64,000 bases of DNA from Gautieria morchelliformis (lineage: Eukaryota > Basidiomycota > Agaricomycetes > Gomphales > Gomphaceae): NCBI GenBank assembly GCA_015179125.1, contig WHVA01000145.1, positions 124,001-188,000 of the forward strand. The letters are read 5' to 3'. The notes below the pieces were generated by a model. The model saw nothing but the letters and a program-made list of their open reading frames with translations. It did not search any database and was not told the origin of the DNA. The position numbers and the translations under genes were made by a program. Positions 23,434 through 34,776 of this stretch are shown piece after piece. Positions within the stretch are counted from its first letter, which is position 1; each line of letters begins with the position of its first letter.

Positions 23434-24096
23434 ATGACCCGTACGTACGGGTCAGCGCTTAACCTTCCTATGGCTGATCCTATCTACCAGTCACCGGACA
23501 AGCACATGAAGTGCAGCTTCATCATCAGCTTATCCAGGGCTCCCAGTCATCTACTTCACATCAACCTGTTCGTGGTCGGAGTCAACTATGGCAGGTGCGC
23601 CAGATGGCAGCACCGTACCCACCATCTGGCTGCTGCCCTCGTTGTTCTAGTTCACCAGCATGGATTTCACGGTCCATTGGTATGTTCTTATAGAGTTGGC
23701 ACATAGCCATGTATTAATACCAATACAGATGATGTATTTGACATTGAAACGAATCACAACCGTTTCCTGCACCGCCTGCTTGCACCATTCGACTTGGACG
23801 TTGGGACCTCTGATGATCAGTGAGGGAAAAATCCTCAGGACCACTCTGTGCTCAGCAGTGTGTTCTGCTCCTGGGACTCACCACAAGGTGCCTCTGGTGC
23901 CGTCTTCCTCTATGCCCTGGGACTTAACATTGTCTGCCCCCATTGCAACCGGAATTTTTCCGGGCTGTATAACTATGACCAACACACATGCCACAATGGT
24001 GGCCAAGGTTTGCAGCTGCCGGAAAATATTGAGGAGGTAGGAAACACTGCTGATGGTAATGGTGATGATGACTCTGAAGGTCACAGTGAGGAGTAA
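23434..24096 (+). pseudogene. Unrecognised gene fragment ending in a C2H2-like finger
   Basis: Two frames each show protein-like segments; the downstream one contains CPHCNRNFSGLYNYDQHTC, a C-x2-C...H-x-C zinc-finger pattern, followed by an acidic Asp/Glu-Gly tail ending at 24096. It lies just upstream of the KDZ remnant on the same strand and may be its N-terminal region, but a continuous reading is not shown. Confidence 0.35.
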
Positions 24097-24264
24097 AGCC
24101 CCTGTAGGTGCCGCGAGATGGTGTTTTCTTGAAATATGCAAAGTGCGCTCTTGAATTCTTGAGGCTACCATACCTAGAACGCTAGTATTATAGGGAATGG
24201 TTGGCAATATATAATACACGTTAATAATCGAGAACAGCGCGTGTAGATGGGCCTGCATCTCTAC

Positions 24265-24379
24265 CCCCCCCAAAAAAAAGGAAGATCACCAGCAATTCTC
24301 AGTTTTCAGACGAAGATCAGGAACCGATGTCACTGCACATGGATCAGGAAAATTTTCCTCAATCAGTGGCATGATATCA
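24265..24379. repeat. 115-bp dispersed repeat, second copy
   Basis: Same-strand partner of 22352-22468; differences are scattered substitutions. It directly precedes the KDZ-like sequence. Confidence 0.75.
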
Positions 24380-24380
24380 C

Positions 24381-27300
24381 GTGACCCCACGCATGTTCAC
24401 GGTGTCTGCCGTCAACCTGTGTAACTTACAAGTGTGTGCCATGAAGACGAACCAAACGGTTCCCGCCGCTCCCCATAGACCCACTTTGGCAGCCGCCCTC
24501 AAAAGGGAATCCTCATCCTCTCAGCCCCAGGTGATGGCCAGCCCTGTCAGATGGCACGTGAACTCCCACCAGTCCATTGTCACTCATACCAACTTGGCCC
24601 ACGATCCAACACATCCCCCATCGGTGAAGCAGTTCGCCATCAACTCTGGTCAGCCTCCAAAACGGACCAAATGCCATACACCATGTCCCGAAACATGCCC
24701 ACCGCCTGTACAAATGCCTCGACACCAGGTAGGCTTGTTGTTTCTACCCCATCACAGCACCTTTAACATTGCCACACCCCAACTCCAGGGTGCCTCGAGT
24801 TTCATGCAAGCATTCATTAACCGAATCCCTGATCTGCTGGACGGGATGTTCGAGCATGATGCACCCATGCCACAATTGTTTACCTGCCGCTGTGGAGAAT
24901 AAGGCATTTTCTGATGTCTGGAATGTTGGAAATCCCCACGGTTCTGTGCATCCTATATTGTGGAAACGCACCGACGCCTTCCGTTCCATCGTGTGCAGCG
25001 CTGCAATGGTGAGCGGTACGTACAGACACCATTGGTTGACCTGGGCCTTGTCATCGGTTTAGGTCATGAGGACGATGAAATCTGCCCCCACATTCCACCC
25101 CAGCATCCACCACGACAGTTCACCGTGGTCCATACCAATGGACATCATCGTGTCGCCTTGCAATTGTGCCACTGTCATGGGCACCCTGACCCCCTTCGTC
25201 AGCTCATGTGCATGGGATTGTTTCCGACGACAGTACAAGATCCCCAGCGCATCAGTTCGGCTTTCACTTTTGCCACCCTCACAGACTTTCACATTCAGGG
25301 TCTCACATCCAAAAAATCAGCATATGACTATTGTGAAGCCTTATGTCGGCACACAGACTGAGCATTTTCTAACACAGTCATGGTAAGGTGCCGTACATTC
25401 CCTCAGCCATGAGGGGCTGACACACAGAATTGGGCAGACCAAATACCAGGAATTTCTCCGAGTAGTATGGATGTGGCATCATTTGGTTGCCTTGAAACAC
25501 AGTGGACAGGTCCATGGCATAGACTCCATCCTCTCCCATCACACGCCTGGGACACTCACTGTGTGCTGTCCGGCATGTCCTGAGGACAACTTCAACATGC
25601 CTGACAGCTGGCGCAACACACATGCATCACGATGATACATCCACCGATGATGGCTGTCTATATATGGCAATTTTTCCGCCCAGAAGAAAAAGAAACAAGA
25701 TGACCCTGATGATGTCGCACTGGGAGAGGGCCATGGGTACTGTGCCGAAAGCTCAACCTATCGGACATACCTCTCAGAAATTGGAGAGACCCCAGAGGTG
25801 GGTTGACAATCACAAAATGAGTGTGATCAAGGTTCGAGATGCCTGGAACTTGCAGAAATCAATGTGCGCACACCTCAAAGCAGTCAACATGCAAAACAAA
25901 GCTAAATTCAAGAACACTGAAATTACTGGTGTGGTTGCGGTTGTATGTGCCCACCATGGCATCATACAACCTGGTGCCGTCTTGACCTCCAAAAGGGCGA
26001 ACGGTGGGACGTTCTGGTATTATAACTGTGTAATCCCTCTGACACATGCCGAATTTGCAGTTATGCCAACGTGTCATGACCTGTCTATTTCTCTTACCCC
26101 GCTGCCTCCATGTTCCCCCTCGTCACTCCCTAGCATCTTCGCCAGAGTTCGTCTCACCTTCTGACCACTCCTCCTCTACGTCCACTCTATCCGCTGTTCG
26201 CCCCATTCTCTGAACCGCTATTCGCTGCTCGCACATTTCACCTGCAGGCACGCCATCAAATACGATCGATACCATTTACCCGGCGTGACGGTTCATCACT
26301 AACCCCATCATCTTCTTAATCCAACCCCTTTGGGTGTTCATATGGCCAAAGTGTGTTCACGGGACGTCCCTTCGGTAGGTCGTGCGGGATCGACCCACTA
26401 GACGGAGAGTCTGTGCAGGGTAGCATGTATGCGGGTCCCAAGACATGGTTTTATACAGAAGTGCCTTTGCCACCTTTACTCTCCATCCTTTCATGTTCGC
26501 ACTCTTCCCTCACTCTATTGTATGTTTATTCCATCTACTTGGTATCATGACTGCGCACCCCTATCCAACCCTGACTCACGATGGCCTCTTTCCTATTCAC
26601 TAATACCTTGCGAGCATTCGATATAAGTAGTTTACATTCGCATGTATATTCTCCAGTTCAATTATCATACGTCATCCATCTTGTGCAAACTTGACCTCAC
26701 TGTGATCATCGTTTTTGAGCCTCCTCCTGGAGATTTCTATCTTCGACCAGAAGAGGACTTAGGCATCACTGGTGAGTTCCCATACTTCGTCGTCGTTACC
26801 TTAGCCTTCAGACTATTTCCTGTGCTGTCGGCAAAGGGCTCCGAAGGAGCACCTTCACCGGCGAAGGGATTGTTGCTACTTAGACAACCCTTCCGTGACA
26901 CCTTGCACGTTACATCGTCAAGTGCCACGGGCTATTTTCGCTACGACTGTAGATCGGGTGAGCTCCGCTCGGGCAGCCCTCTTATCTTGTGAATATTTAT
27001 TGGTTCACCTATTCGCCGAAAGGCATCCTTATTCGCACAAGTCACTCAGGCATTCTCTGTGTTCACTAATACACAATATTAACGCCTAAAAACCAATCTT
27101 GACACAATGCAGATTATGCCTTAGCCCAGGCATTGTGAGAATGCACATCACTGCAAGATGTAGGCCTGACATACGATGTGGCATGCCAATATATGGTGCA
27201 CCTCATGACCCGCTTCCGGTAGCATTTTCCCACATTGGTACCAGTTGTCTCCCAAATGACAGCCCTGATCCCCAAAATGCACCTTGCCAGGCATAAATTG

Positions 27301-28953
27301 GATTGCAGATATCGCTGGTCACTTAACTTCACGTATGGCGTGGGGCGAACGTGCGGGGAGCTTATCGAGACTGTGTGGAGTGAGCTCAACCAACCCAATG
27401 GCAGCATCAAAGAAATGAATCATGGCCACTACCACGACACTTTGGATGATCTATACAGTGACTGGAACTGGAGCAAGGTTCAGAACATGAGTCAGTCATG
27501 AAGCAACCTTCTACGGTATCTATGGATGACAATTGCTTGCAGGTGACTCTCTCTATCACTCGCTAATCGACGCTCAAGGCATGGCCAAGCAGGCCCAAAT
27601 CGCTTTTGAAAACATACCTGTGGCCCCACACCTTCTCATGGAGTGGGAAGCCTTGAGTACCGAGCCATATAAGGAGGGAGGAGAATGGAGCAGTGCATAT
27701 CGACCTCACTTTGCGAAAGGTCAGTAGTCATGTCGAACATGAACCCTCTCCAGAACGCACCCATTGTGCCTCCTTGCAGCACCAACCCAAGTGGCTATAT
27801 TTCAAGAGCTATCGTTGAAAGAACACGCAGCAGAAAGGGCTGGGACTGCTGTTGGTGGCGATGCAGTGTTCCTTAACACCGGCCTGCAGATCTATGCCCA
27901 CCAGTAAGTTAAGAACTCATATGGGCATTTGCTAAGTTCATGGACATTGAAACACAGATGGTGTCTGAAAGAACAATCTTGTTCCACCACTGGAATGGAC
28001 ACTACTCCTCAAATGGAAGCTGAGATCGCCAGATCCAGGCTCAAACTTTGCCGTGACATTGATAAGTGGTGCAAGTACCAGGTCGAACACTTTCCGGCCC
28101 TGCAGGCTCTAATATCTGATGCGCCACATGAGGACCCCAAAGAAGAGCCCCTCTTCTTGCCATCACACTTCCCTACCACTTCCCAACGCCAAAAGCTGGG
28201 TGTATATGACCTTGGGCTGAAAGAAATGGAACTTAGACGGGGGAGGCTAACGATGCACTGGACAGTGTCCGACTTTGCATCAAGCAGCTCTCAGTCAACT
28301 TGGCCTTCAAGAAGAAAGAGATACGTGGGCAGCGAGACAATACACGCGCCCAAAGCATCTTGAAATCAAGCATCAGCGAAAGAGACAAGTATGTGCAGAA
28401 GTATTGTGTGGCCCAGGCCGCCATGATTCGACTGGGAATGGCAGCTGAAAATACCACGTACCTACCTTTGCATGACACTGATCTCTGGATGAAAGCCATA
28501 GTGGAGGGGCATGTGCTCAGCGATGGCAGACATGAAGAATCATGGATATGGCGGATGGGGTTTGGTACTACACCTTCAGACGCCAGCCGGACCGAATGGG
28601 AGAAAGATGGTGCGTGATTCTGATCTTACAGTTCGTGACATGCACTTAAGTATGCCCCCCAGTGGATCAGGTGCAGTGGTTCTGAGCCCCGGCTCATAGG
28701 GATCGGTGGCGGGAAGAGGTAGAGATCCTAGAGGAGGAATTCCGTCACACATACAGGTCGTTTACGCGTATGTGTGAAGTTTGGAAGGTGCTCGCAGCTG
28801 GGTGCGACCATTCCCATGTGGGAGTGGGCCGTTGGGCATACGCTCACGAACAGGCTGACATGTATGAAGGTATGCCGAATGTCAGCAAAAGTATGAGAAA
28901 GCCAAAGGTGTCGTCCACTGCAGCACCAGGCCATCCTAACATACGTTGGCCTT
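24381..28953 (+). pseudogene. KDZ (Kyakuja-Dileera-Zisupton) transposase remnant
   Basis: Landmarks in order: a CxC2-type segment (NGHHRVALQLCHC..., about 25130-25180) and LMCMGLFPTT; FATLTDFHIQGLTSKKSAYDYC (about 25265-25345); ITGVVAVVCAHHGIIQPG (about 25920-25975); LTYDVACQY (about 27150-27190); LIPKMHLARHKLDC and FTYGVGRTCGELIETVWSE (about 27270-27395); and TLDDLYSDWNW (about 27440). The C-terminal coiled region reads REEVEILEEEF (about 28710-28740). An LTR-like repeat splits it at 26072-27103. Frames shift repeatedly, for example at a G run near 28240. The upstream portion 24381-24900 is low-complexity and less certain. Confidence 0.75.
26072..27103 (+). mobile_element. LTR-like repeat family 2, full copy (1032 bp), TSD CAACG/CAATG
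   Basis: Begins TGTCATGACC and ends AATCTTGACA. The flanks are CAACG (26067-26071) and CAATG (27104-27108), a 5-bp duplication differing by one transition. Removing it restores the KDZ sequence between ICMPT-like and ALWECT-like segments. A TATA-like GATATAAGTAG lies near 26619 and a donor-like GGTGAGTTC near 26771. A GGCGAAGG...CCTTCGCC-type inverted repeat lies near 26830-26865. Confidence 0.8.
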
Positions 28954-28959
28954 GATGTT

Positions 28960-29325
28960 TGCACAGGTGTATTGCACAGGTTCAATTTTGAATCAAAACA
29001 ATCGGGCTGATACTATTTGATGGGATTTGGGAGGGAACATCAGTGCCGATAACTTATCCTGCAGATGCTAGGAATCCAGTTCAATCCAATTCTACCGGGG
29101 AGTATTGGTTAGGATTCGATGGTTATACATGTCGAGATGGATTTTACATAATGCAGTGGTATGATTTCGAGTCTATGATCGGAAAATTATCAGCGGATAT
29201 GAGACAAGGGTAGTCAACGTAATGTCAAAGTAATGTCTCTTACACTGAAGAGTGGATGAGGGACAGGCCGCCTGCATGTGCGAGGGGGCAGATTAGATCG
29301 GTTCAGATTATTGGCGGGGGGATCA
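28960..29325. other. Unassigned sequence between the KDZ remnant and block F
   Basis: AT-rich and without ORFs over 60 codons that resemble proteins. It should contain the right border of the accessory insertion, but I could not define terminal repeats. Confidence 0.35.
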
Positions 29326-29329
29326 GAGA

Positions 29330-29981
29330 TTCATCGCAATTAGGTTAGTATTCCACCAAGGAGGATGAACGGAAAGAAGGGAAATAATTAATCGGATGAG
29401 CCTTGATGTATAGGTAACAATTAATAGTTGAGAATTTAACATGTGGAACACCGTACAGTCTGGATGCGCATGAGTATACGTGGACGTGCCAAAAGCTCCT
29501 ACTACTAGGCTTGTTGCATCCAGCTGTCTGTCTTCAAGATACCCACGCACCGACCTCAGAGCACCATACAGTCTCGATGCACATAAGTATCCGTCGACAT
29601 CATGCCAAAGTAAAGTCCCCTACGCCCGCCACATATCCATGTCAGCTGCCATGGTCTACCTGCAATCTTCGGAGTCGTGATACAGCCGCACTTGACACCA
29701 TCCTCGTGCAATGCGCCGCCTGATGCTGTGGCCTGTACTTCAAGCCCCTCACTCAACTCCAGACTCGTGGTGCGCTCAGAGTCGCGATGCGTAATGCATG
29801 ATGCATGACTGTGGTCCATATCCTAGTCTGATGACAGTCGTGCACATGCCATGCATCCAGGTGGGTTGTGGCTCCCCTCCCATCCCAACATTTGACTTGG
29901 GATTGAAAAAAAATTTTTTGTTGCGTCCCCTGCGCCCCCACCCGTGGTATCTGCAAAAATGAACGCCGGTTCTCACCCTTG
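29330..29981 (-). repeat. Block F fragment, minus orientation
   Basis: Matches 10730-11160, with CTGTCTGTCTTCAAGATACCC and CAATCTTCG...GTGATAC words. It is cut at 29981 by the LTR-like repeat. No gene seen. Confidence 0.75.
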
Positions 29982-30200
29982 TGTCAAGATTGGTTTTCAG
30001 GCGTTAATATCATGTATTAGTGAACACAGTGAATGCCCGAATAACTTGTGTGAAGAAGAATGCCGTTCGGCGAATAGGTGAACCAATAAATGTTCACAAG
30101 GTAAGAGGGCTGCCCGAGCGGAGCTCGCCCTATCTACAGTCATAGCGAAATAGCCCGTGGCGCTTGACGGTGTAACGTACAAGGTGTCACGGAAGGGCTG
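29982..30200 (-). mobile_element. LTR-like repeat family 2, 3' part
   Basis: On the plus strand it begins TGTCAAGATTGG, like the copy at 46423. It is homologous to the last 200 bases of 26072-27103 up to about GGAAGGGCTGTCTAAG. The 5' part of the family is absent; a zinc-finger coding segment lies in its place. Confidence 0.7.
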
Positions 30201-30882
30201 TCTAAGTAGTGGCGATGCTCACGTCTTATATCTCCGTGCGATGTCGATCTCAGATGAGTCTATCAAGCGGGTCAGACCATAGGTCAGCGAACGCGGCGGG
30301 AGCTAACCACATACGTCAAGACCACTTTGCCGGTCAAACCGCTCGTCGCACAACTCGCACGCAAACCTACGCGCTGGGTCTCCACTAGGCGCGCAGGCAG
30401 GCCCTGGCGGAACGGAGGGGAGGTCTGATGCACCCTGTGGGGCCGTATCTCGGTTGTACATGACCACATTATCACCATAAGACGTGTTGAGGGGTGGTTG
30501 CACCGCGGCCGATTCAGGAGTAAAAAACTCTGTTCAATTGTCGTTAGGGCTAATCACTGTTGTATGTAAAAGGGAACGTTCTACCAGGGAGGTGGTTCCT
30601 AAGGGGAGGGAGTTCAACACGTCTACTACCGTCGCGGCGACTGCTGGAGTAGTATGATGAAGTATCTTGGTTGTACATGACGGAACTCTCCCTTGCGGCA
30701 GATTCTTCACGTCGAGCACGAGATGGATCCAAATTCTCCGACTGCGGAGCGCGACCATCATGTGTGCGGGCAGGGCTTGACGGAACGGAGGGGAGGTCCG
30801 ATGCTTGCTGTGGAATCATGCCTTGGTTGTACATAACGCGCGAGTGAGGTGGAAACCGTGGGTTTAAGGCGCTCTCTAACAT
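30200..30882 (-). pseudogene. C2H2 zinc-finger protein fragment with intron
   Basis: Minus strand: an N-terminal low-complexity part (start 30882, MLESALNPRF...) with repeated VMYN and ASDLPSVP words, then a finger with CELCDERFDRQSGLD (about 30370-30315). An intron (30314-30260, GTATGT...ATAG) splits the finger; splicing adds THLRSTSH, completing C-x2-C-x12-H-x6-H. The reading then runs into LTR-like repeat sequence. The first part (to 30550) and the finger are in different frames, so another intron or a frameshift lies near 30510-30560. It is possibly the N-terminal half of the factor whose next finger appears at 4153. Confidence 0.55.
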
Positions 30883-31133
30883 TGACCTATCATGTATATA
30901 TAGTGTTTGGAAGTCCTTTCAGACAGAATGTACGCATTTGGCTTCCCCGCATCCGGAAAGTCGGCAACGGTCCACCTAGATGAGTCACAGGGCTCGGAGG
31001 GTAAACCAATAGGATAATCCAACGAATGAAATTAAGGGGAATAGTTCCGCGTAAGTGGACTGCCGCATATTTGCGTGTTGCAGGCCCTCCCTCTCCTTCG
31101 GAGAGAGTCGGGGAAATACAGATATATGGTTCA

Positions 31134-31251
31134 CATGCACCGTACGCCTGCTCCAATTACTGTGGAACTGTCCGCCCTCTGCACCTACTACACGTAAGCG
31201 GACGGTGCAAGTGCACCGTACGTAGACACGGCGGTGGACGTGCACCGTACG
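31134..31251. repeat. Three copies of a TGCACCGTACG motif
   Basis: Occurrences near 31135, 31214 and 31240, the last two extended to GTGCACCGTACGT. The middle one lies beside an inverted CGGTGCA. They sit 250-370 bases upstream of the zinc-finger fragment start and just left of the host spacer. Confidence 0.6.
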
Positions 31252-31254
31252 TGC

Positions 31255-31977
31255 ATACGGTGGCAACGACATGGTATCTGTGACATGGTGCATTCGGTGT
31301 ATCAGCTGTGTGGCTGTGTGGGGATGTAGAGCTGTTCCCGGTGGCCCGCGACTGAGGGGATCAGTGCGACGTGGTCGCAGTTTTGTAACTTAGTGCTATG
31401 ATTAGAATGACGACAGCGAGAATATATTGGACCGGCATGGTACCCGATATGGAAAATTTTGTAACTGTGCCTGGTTGGATTCAATGTCAGACATAAACGC
31501 GTCTACACAGCACATTTCCATTGAATTTCGTAATGGTTTCTGGATCGACAGGATACTGGTCATTCTGAGCGAAAAGAGGCGTGTCGCACCCACCAAACAA
31601 AGACAAACAGCACACCGACCCCGACTCGGCAGTTACGGGCAACATGACACAGACACAGACAACAAGTCGGGCATCTGCACATGTCATCCCTCCACTCCCT
31701 CATCTTTCACGGCATTACCACGCGTTCTACCCGTCTACTCCCCTCCCGGGCTTCATATCTTCCACCGCCCTCTCCGGCCCCGGACATGACGTTGTAATGA
31801 TGTTTCCGGTGTGTCTGCCAGTGGAGGGGACGGTGGGGTGTGCGCCGGGTGTAGATAAGGCCAGCAAGAGCAACGGGCGCAGTGTGTATTTCCCTTTGCA
31901 TATCACCAGCCCGTCCATCCTGCATGACACGTTTGCTACCCTCTCCACCACGTCCTGCCGTCCATCCATCCGCCAGC
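31255..31977. promoter_or_regulatory. Spacer upstream of GGSFP copy 3
   Basis: Matches the reverse of 13408-14400 and part of 37380-37820. It contains CAGACACAGACAACAAG repeats and the GTCTGCCAGTGGAG segment common to GGSFP 5' flanks. The DUF6533 gene expected on the left is absent here. Confidence 0.6.
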
Positions 31978-33271
31978 ATGATCCAGACCCAGACACAAAC
32001 ACAAGCAGAGACCCTGGAGGCACAACCCTGCCCGGCGGAGGGTATGTCCCATTGCCCAGTCCCGCGTGGCTCTGACCGAGCGCTGTTCCTTAGACTCCAC
32101 CATCCCGCCCCTCACGTCCCCCACTGCCCCGCCCCCGCCCACGGGGAATCAACTCATGAAGCTCTTCCCGACTAGTCCCCCGAGTGGCGGCTCCTTCCCA
32201 CATGACACGCACGCCCACCACGACGCGGGGGCCTTCCCCGCGGATGACACGCGCTGCCCGTGCGAGACGTATGCCCGGGGCGAGCTCGAGAAGAGCAGGC
32301 ACCTGGAGAGCGAGTGCGGCCGCTGTGCGGAGCGCGGGACGTCCGCGTGGTTCGGCGTGCAGGAGCGCGCATTTTTGAGGGCCGGTGGGCACGAGGGCGC
32401 GCGCGTGCTCAAAGGCGGGCGCACGCGCGACGACGGCGACGTCCCCAGATGGTGGGAGTTCTTCAAGACGCCGTCCGCGGCCGAGCGCAAGTTTCATGTC
32501 GCCGAGGAGCGCGTGAGCGCGATCGGCGCGGCGGGGCCGGCGGACGAGCCCCCGTGAAGCGGCGCAGGGGCCTGGGATGAGGCTGGGGCTGGAGAGCGCC
32601 GCCGACGTCGATGAGTCGTTGGCGACGCTGGCCCTTTCACTGTGGGGCCGCGCGCGCAACGCACGTGAGCATGTGCGCGCGTCGCCCCCGCCGCCACACC
32701 GCACGTCCCCGCACCTCCGCACACACGCCTTCGCCCACAACAGCAACAACAACGGCCGCACCCGCAGGGCCACACACGCCCCCCACCTCTAATTCTACAC
32801 CCGCAAGCTCCCCCTTACCCGCGCACACCACCGCCACCGCACCCTACCTCATACCAGCAGGCCTACCAATACCTGCCCCCGATCCCCCAAACCCCTCGCC
32901 GCCGCGCGGGAAAATACACGAAGAGCGTCTTCGTGAACCCGCCGCGCACGCCCGCCTGCTCTGGAAACGACCACGCACCCGCGCCCAACGCGTCCCCCCC
33001 CCCCCCCCCCAACGCACGCACATATGCTTCCCCCGCCGCCGCCCAAGCCCACGCAGCACGGGCACGCCTACCCGGCCGCAAGGTCGCCGCCTCCCCACTC
33101 GCGCCCCCATGCACACACGAACTCGAACACGCTCGCCCCCACCGCGGCGCCTCCGCCGCGGGATGTTACGGGTCCCGGCGTAGGTCCTGGGGTCGGTCCG
33201 GGGTGGGTCCTGGGGTCCAACCTGGGGCTGGTGTGGGGGTGCCGGGTTTGGTGCCTGTGCGGTGGCATTAG
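31978..33271 (+). pseudogene. GGSFP family copy 3 (best preserved 5' part)
   Basis: Unrecognised gene. Exon 1 is 31978-32041 (MIQTQTQTQAETLEAQP), intron 32042-32093 (GTATGT...TTAG), and exon 2 is open to 32557. Exon 2 carries NQLMKLFPTSPPSGGSFPHD, the Cys motif CPCETYA, GELEKSRHLE, a second C-x2-C, SAWFGVQERAF and VLKGGRTRDD. A stop after ADEPP (about 32555) and frame changes follow. KRRRGLG, GLESAADVD and the Pro-rich tail continue in other frames to VPGLVPVRWH and a stop at 33271. The product would be about 400 residues, basic in the middle and proline-rich at the end, with no signal peptide seen. A C-run lies near 32997-33009. Confidence 0.6.
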
Positions 33272-33289
33272 GCTATATTGGGAAGTGCT

Positions 33290-33655
33290 TGGAAGACTGC
33301 GCGCTGTTTTTGTTACAGACTTACTGTAAGTGGGTCCATCGTGTCGTCATGCGCATTGCGCACTGCCAGTGGAAGTACAGCGGCAGGCGGCGCATCGCGT
33401 GACGATGGCGTCCAGTGCGGCCGTATCGTGCACGACTCGAAGATTGTGGGTAGACCGTGACGGCGGACACGGACACGCGGCGGGTATAGGGAGTTTACTC
33501 TGGCACGACATCCGCGGATAATTATGAACGTCCAGACTGTATGGTGCTCTGAGTCGGCGGGCGAGTATCTTGAAGACGGACAGCCGGACACGGCGAGCCT
33601 AGGAGCTTTTGGCATATCCGCGTATACTCATGAGACTGTACGGCGCTCGCGTGGA
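33290..33655 (+). repeat. Block F fragment downstream of GGSFP copy 3
   Basis: Matches the reverse of 10750-11250 (for example GTGTCGTCATGCGCATTGCG). It joins directly to the 3' flank of DUF6533 gene B near 33655, a junction between two units. Confidence 0.7.
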
Positions 33656-34776
33656 GTATACTATACGATACTATACTCTACGCGTCCGACTGGAATATCA
33701 GCGTCCATCATGGTCGAGTACATCGCGGTCCCTCATTTTAACGCGATGTCAGGCTCCGCCGAGGCCAAACGCTGCAGAGATTCGTGCGCATTACACTAGG
33801 GTCTCCCGTACTCGCGCTGACAGGGTGTTCGAGACTGTCATGGGCCCACGGCGTTTGCAGCATGGGGCCTATGCATGGGCAGAGTCAGCGCACAGCTGAG
33901 TCCGGGAGTCGGCTGGAGACTCTTCCTAGTCATCTTTCTCCTCGCGGGCTGTGGCAACACTCGACCAGAGGGACGGAGTAGGTTTCTCATTGAGGTGTGG
34001 CATGTGCCACACACTTTCATATAGGATCAGGGAAACTGGATCTGGGAGTATGCTTCTTCCAAGCAGAATAGCATCCTAGGAACTAACACCTGTATCCTGG
34101 ACCATAGGACAGACTACCGCCTGTGTTGAATGGTATGTAAATCATTATTATTGATGCTATATTTGCGCATATTTGCATGTCAGATGTTAGTTGACACTGA
34201 TGCATGCTGAGCCCTGATGTAAGCTGGCTCAACATGTAAAAATATGAGGATGGTATGGTATGCCCGGCCATGCTGTTTCACAGCATTTACAAACTAACAT
34301 AGCCAAGCATGTAATTCACACCAGACCAGTATCCCAGACATGTGCATGCAAAAGCACTGCATGTACTTTGTTTCCTGAGGCTGCCCCTGCATATTCCTCA
34401 GGATGTAATTCCCCAAATCTGCCCACAGTCCACTGACTCCCAGCAGCAAAACACAAACAATATTTTCATGAAGCACAGTAATAATGAATTATGAACATAG
34501 TCGAATTCAAAACAGCATAGAATATATATGTATCTATGGGTTTTTGACAGTATGGGTTGGCCAGAGTGAGCAAATAGCCATATCTTCTATGGCGGCAAAC
34601 AATTTCTAGCACTGCCATGGATTAGAAAGGTAGGTTGAGGTAAGTTGCTCTGTGTTTCTCTGCTAGGGGATCTGTATTGGAATGGTGGCTATGATGCATT
34701 AGCTTGGATGCTGTCATTAAGCCTCTGCCGTTCTGCCAGATCCTTCCGAACCATTAACCAGTGCCTGGAGGAGATG
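33656..34776. repeat. 3' flank of DUF6533 gene B
   Basis: Inverted counterpart of 16844-17880. Contains no gene I can support. Confidence 0.65.
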
